Shown here: positions 61,802-64,000 of the stretch, piece by piece | Position numbering within the stretch: position 1 is the stretch's first letter | Layout of the letters: the number at the start of each line of letters is the position of its first letter | NCBI GenBank assembly: GCA_019843655.1 | Contig: JACDQD010000102.1 | Span: forward strand, 5,031,501 to 5,095,500 | DNA from: Lethocerus indicus | Taxonomy: Eukaryota > Arthropoda > Insecta > Hemiptera > Belostomatidae | Direction of reading: 5' to 3' | DNA: 64,000 nucleotides | Position numbers and translations under genes: made by a program | Notes under the pieces: model-generated | Told to the model about the DNA's origin: nothing | The model's database searches: none | Seen by the model: the letters and a program-made list of their open reading frames with translations, nothing else

Positions 61802-62107
61802 CTACAACCCCGGCCACCGGAGCAGCTGTGGCCGTTACCGAGGGTGGTGCCGGGGAGCAGGGCGGGCAGCAGGCGGGCGGCACCCACCCCCGACCACCTC
61901 CTACACCACACCCACCAGCACCACACCCACACCCACCAGCACCACCAGCACCACCACCACCACCACACCCACCACCAGCACCAGAACCTCTACACCATAG
62001 GACTGTACAACAACAACAGCCCGTCGTCGCCGCCCCCGCCCCCACCGCCCCTACACAACGACGACTCCCTCTGCCCCTCCACCAACAACAATAACAACGA
62101 CAATTAA
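61802..62107 (+). CDS. First readthrough extension: His/Gln-rich then Asn/Pro-rich, to TAA
   Basis: After TAG the same frame stays open for 101 codons. The order is a Pro/Arg-rich lead (codons 1-30), a 27-codon His/Gln/Thr tract (18 His, 5 Gln, 4 Thr; 61904-61984), NLYTIGLYNNNSPSS, a Pro run, LHNDDSLCPS and an Asn run, ending at TAA 62105-62107. All 27 codons of the His tract are CAC, CAG or ACC, the choice expected if this frame is translated in a GC3-rich gene; the neighbouring frames read Pro/Ala or Thr/Ser repeats. TAG followed by CTA is a known leaky context in animals and viruses. Doubts: over about 61802-61890 the frame one base earlier reads a less basic Ala/Thr/Gly sequence that looks equally natural. 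A pair of compensating single-base indels could also explain the layout. Confidence 0.5.
   Translation, partial: LQPRPPEQLWPLPRVVPGSRAGSRRAAPTPDHLLHHTHQHHTHTHQHHQHHHHHHTHHQHQNLYTIGLYNNNSPSSPPPPPPPLHNDDSLCPSTNNNNNDN
61904..61984 (+). repeat. CAC/CAG/ACC triplet tract (His/Gln/Thr)
   Basis: This is an imperfect trinucleotide-rich tract on the plus strand. Runs of up to six CAC codons alternate with CAG and ACC. In the gene frame it encodes a His-rich segment, frequent in insect transcriptional and secreted proteins and able to bind metal ions; here its role is unknown. The tract is likely to vary in length and to be error-prone in sequencing. Confidence 0.85.
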
Positions 62108-62398
62108 CATAAACTGGACCCGGCCACGGCCGAACTGGTGACGATCGACGTGGACGATCGATGCGCGCTACCGGTTCTGGAAGCCGGGCCGGGGGAGGAC
62201 TCGCCGCCGGCGGTGGCGGCACTCGCGGGCGACGGCAACAAGGGTGTGGGCGGGGGCGGGGGCGGCGACCCGGCCCTCGTCATCCTGGGCCCCGAGCGGC
62301 AGCCGGAGGCGGTCGGCGCCGTCTGGGCCAACGAGATACTGGGCGGGCAGGCCGCCGAGGAGCTCTGCCGGGTCCACAGCAGGCACCTCACTAGGTGA
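62108..62398 (+). CDS. Second readthrough extension, 96 codons after TAA to TGA
   Basis: The same frame continues past TAA (followed by CAT). It reads HKLDPATAELVTIDVDDRC, then ALPVLEAGPGEDSPPAV, a Gly-rich spacer, DPALVILGPERQPEAVGAVW and ANEILGGQAAEELCRV, ending HSRHLTR with TGA at 62396-62398. About 84 of 96 codons end in G or C by hand count. The segment is acidic with regular hydrophobic spacing, unlike the Arg/Gly-rich reading of the neighbouring frame. This makes it the most protein-like part of the exon. A TAA in place of a sense codon by one substitution would also explain it. AG|GTGAAC at 62394/62395 and a stronger donor CGA|GTAAGT at 62437/62438 lie right at the end, so the transcript may continue outside the window. 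Confidence 0.5.
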   Translation, partial: HKLDPATAELVTIDVDDRCALPVLEAGPGEDSPPAVAALAGDGNKGVGGGGGGDPALVILGPERQPEAVGAVWANEILGGQAAEELCRVHSRHLTR

Positions 62399-64000
62399 AC
62401 GCCCTCTATCTTCGACTCCGAAGCGGGGTAGCTTCGAGTAAGTATCGCGGGCGGTACTGTTCCGATGACGGTCGAGAAGTCGGGTTGAAGTTCTACGTGT
62501 TTTCGACGGACGGTCGGGCCGAAGCACATCGCCACAAAGCGGAGGCTTCGTTGTATCGGTACCGATTCTGTAGGTGCGCTATAAAAGCTGTGTTCGGAAA
62601 ATGGATCGGGAAAACGGACGCGTGGCGCACGGACTGTTTTAGATTTTCCTCTGACGGTTATTAGGGTTGTGTCGGTCTGGGACCATTAATAAGTATATGT
62701 GGAGTTGTAGCGGAGGGGACTTTTTCGGAGCTACCGGTTCTGTTTAAAGGACAGATGATGAGCACGGGTCTCGGAGGATGGCCGCCCGTCTCCCCCCCAC
62801 CCGTACCTGCGTACATCCTCCTTTCGACGTATTTAAATATGCTACTCGCTGATATCGAGCTTTAAAACAAATCGGTACACTACAGGAGTTAGTATAAGTG
62901 ACGAACATCCATGCTATTATATAGTACGGGTGCTCCTAGAGACGCGTTTCGAAATGTATGCGCCGGACTATAGATTGAACGATCGCTAAATCATGCATGC
63001 GACCTGTGCCAAAGTTTCGTAACTATTCAGTATTACTAATATTCTTCCGAACCTATCCGGTAAAGATTCTTTAAAACTGATATTTCGTTTCTTTATCGAG
63101 GGATGTGTCTCTATTGTAAGAGTACGCCAATTTTGTAATAGATCATTTGTATCGTTATGAAAACTGTATCGAGGAGATGGTGTTTAATGTTAGTGTATAA
63201 TAGCTCCGGTTATGCGTTAGGAATATATAATATCTGGCCTAGTCGAATGCCTTAGACGTGCGGAAATTTTCATCGAGGAAAATGAGCGGGAGGAGAACTG
63301 GGCTGATTCTGTAAAAACAATATTTAAAAGCGCGACACGGTAATATACGTTTGCTCGAATTACACTCTTTCAAGTCAATATAACTCAGACTTATCCAAGT
63401 CTCTTCTCGACGGCATTTTCTTCGCTGAAATTTCCAATAACTATTACATCGGAGGCTCATCATTAATCGGTACACAATTCCTTATAAACTAAATAATATT
63501 TCTGCGATGAAATTATATTTTAAGTTCGATATGAAAACAGTTGAGAGTATAACGAATTTGTCATTTCGGGTCTCTTCCTGCTTCAGTGATTTATTTCCGC
63601 GATCAGTTTCGTCTTAGCATGCGGGACCACGTATCGACTCCGTCATGTGGAGGAGAAGGGAAAAGGAATTTGCATTTTTAAAAGCGATCCAAAGTTCCAA
63701 TATTTTATATCTTCCCTTATAAAACTTTTACTTTATCATTCATTTCCATTATTTATTGCTTTTCCCGGTTCTTTTCTTCCGAACTTTAACGGCCATATGC
63801 CAGCTAGGTAAAGACTTCAAAATTACTGAAGGAGGAAAAGGTCAAGTCAAATTCCTGAGCCCTGTTTAATTTGACAAACAATTAAATTATAAAATATCAG
63901 TATAGATACACATAAAATTGCAATTAAATGTCAAATTATTTCAGCTAAATCAGTTTTATTTTGCTTAAAAAAATATGCATTATAAAATAATTGTATCTTT
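62399..64000 (+). other. Downstream of the terminal exon: 3' UTR or next intron, no gene seen
   Basis: The frame at 62395-62664 stays open for 89 codons beyond the TGA but in another phase, and it crosses the strong donor at 62437/62438. Beyond 62700 the DNA is AT-rich with no coding pattern. I found no clear AATAAA; ATTAAA at about 63883 is the only weak polyadenylation-type signal noted. It cannot be decided from sequence alone whether this is 3' UTR or intron. Confidence 0.4.

Noticed and set aside
61665..62535. Long minus-strand frames (185 and 143 codons) over the terminal exon
   Set aside because: They are Pro/Ser/Gly/Cys repeats produced by the antisense of a GC-rich, triplet-rich exon. 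They lack splice context and the codon pattern favours the plus strand.

Overview
This 64 kb window is nuclear DNA of an animal, most likely an insect. It has AT-rich non-coding DNA, animal-type splice signals, Jockey-like non-LTR retrotransposon fragments, a foldback repeat family and a His/Gln-rich protein tract of a kind common in insect genes. I cannot name the species. No bacterial-style operon, RNA gene or CRISPR array is present.

The plus strand appears to carry most of one gene for a small membrane protein, spread over about 61 kb. An exon at 1507-1658 has a strong branch point, pyrimidine tract and AG acceptor, a short upstream ORF, and a start codon in excellent context (1610). It encodes a 17-residue hydrophobic N-terminus and splits a Gly codon after its first base (phase 1). 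At 61677 an exon opens in the matching phase and encodes a transmembrane helix followed by a short tail ending in TAG. Two weaker candidate exons between them, 39221-39325 and 49679-49849, are also phase 1 at both ends, as expected for a signal peptide / ectodomain module / membrane helix gene. The 49679 exon may instead be an alternative first coding exon, with an in-frame ATG at 49648.

The most interesting signal is in the terminal exon. After the TAG (61799-61801, followed by CTA) the same frame stays open for 101 codons, including a 27-codon His/Gln/Thr tract written entirely in C- or G-ending codons. It then meets a TAA (62105-62107, followed by C), runs another 96 codons and ends at TGA (62396-62398). 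Third-position GC stays near 82-90% across both stops. This is either a double stop-codon readthrough gene or a copy with a few real or assembly-derived lesions. A competing frame over the first 90 bases after TAG keeps the second possibility open.

The rest reads as giant introns. They hold four related LINE fragments, two of them with target-site duplications (20841-21576 plus strand; 36974-37353, 50111-50975 and 53281-53381 minus strand). They also hold four copies of a foldback element (2.4, 16.5, 48.9 and 52.0 kb), a 70-73 bp tandem repeat present twice in opposite orientations (11.4 and 32.5 kb), tRNA-like SINE-style fragments, microsatellites, and many GC-rich blocks that could be conserved regulatory DNA. 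Most open frames elsewhere are chance openings. Exon calls away from the two ends are inferences without transcript support.
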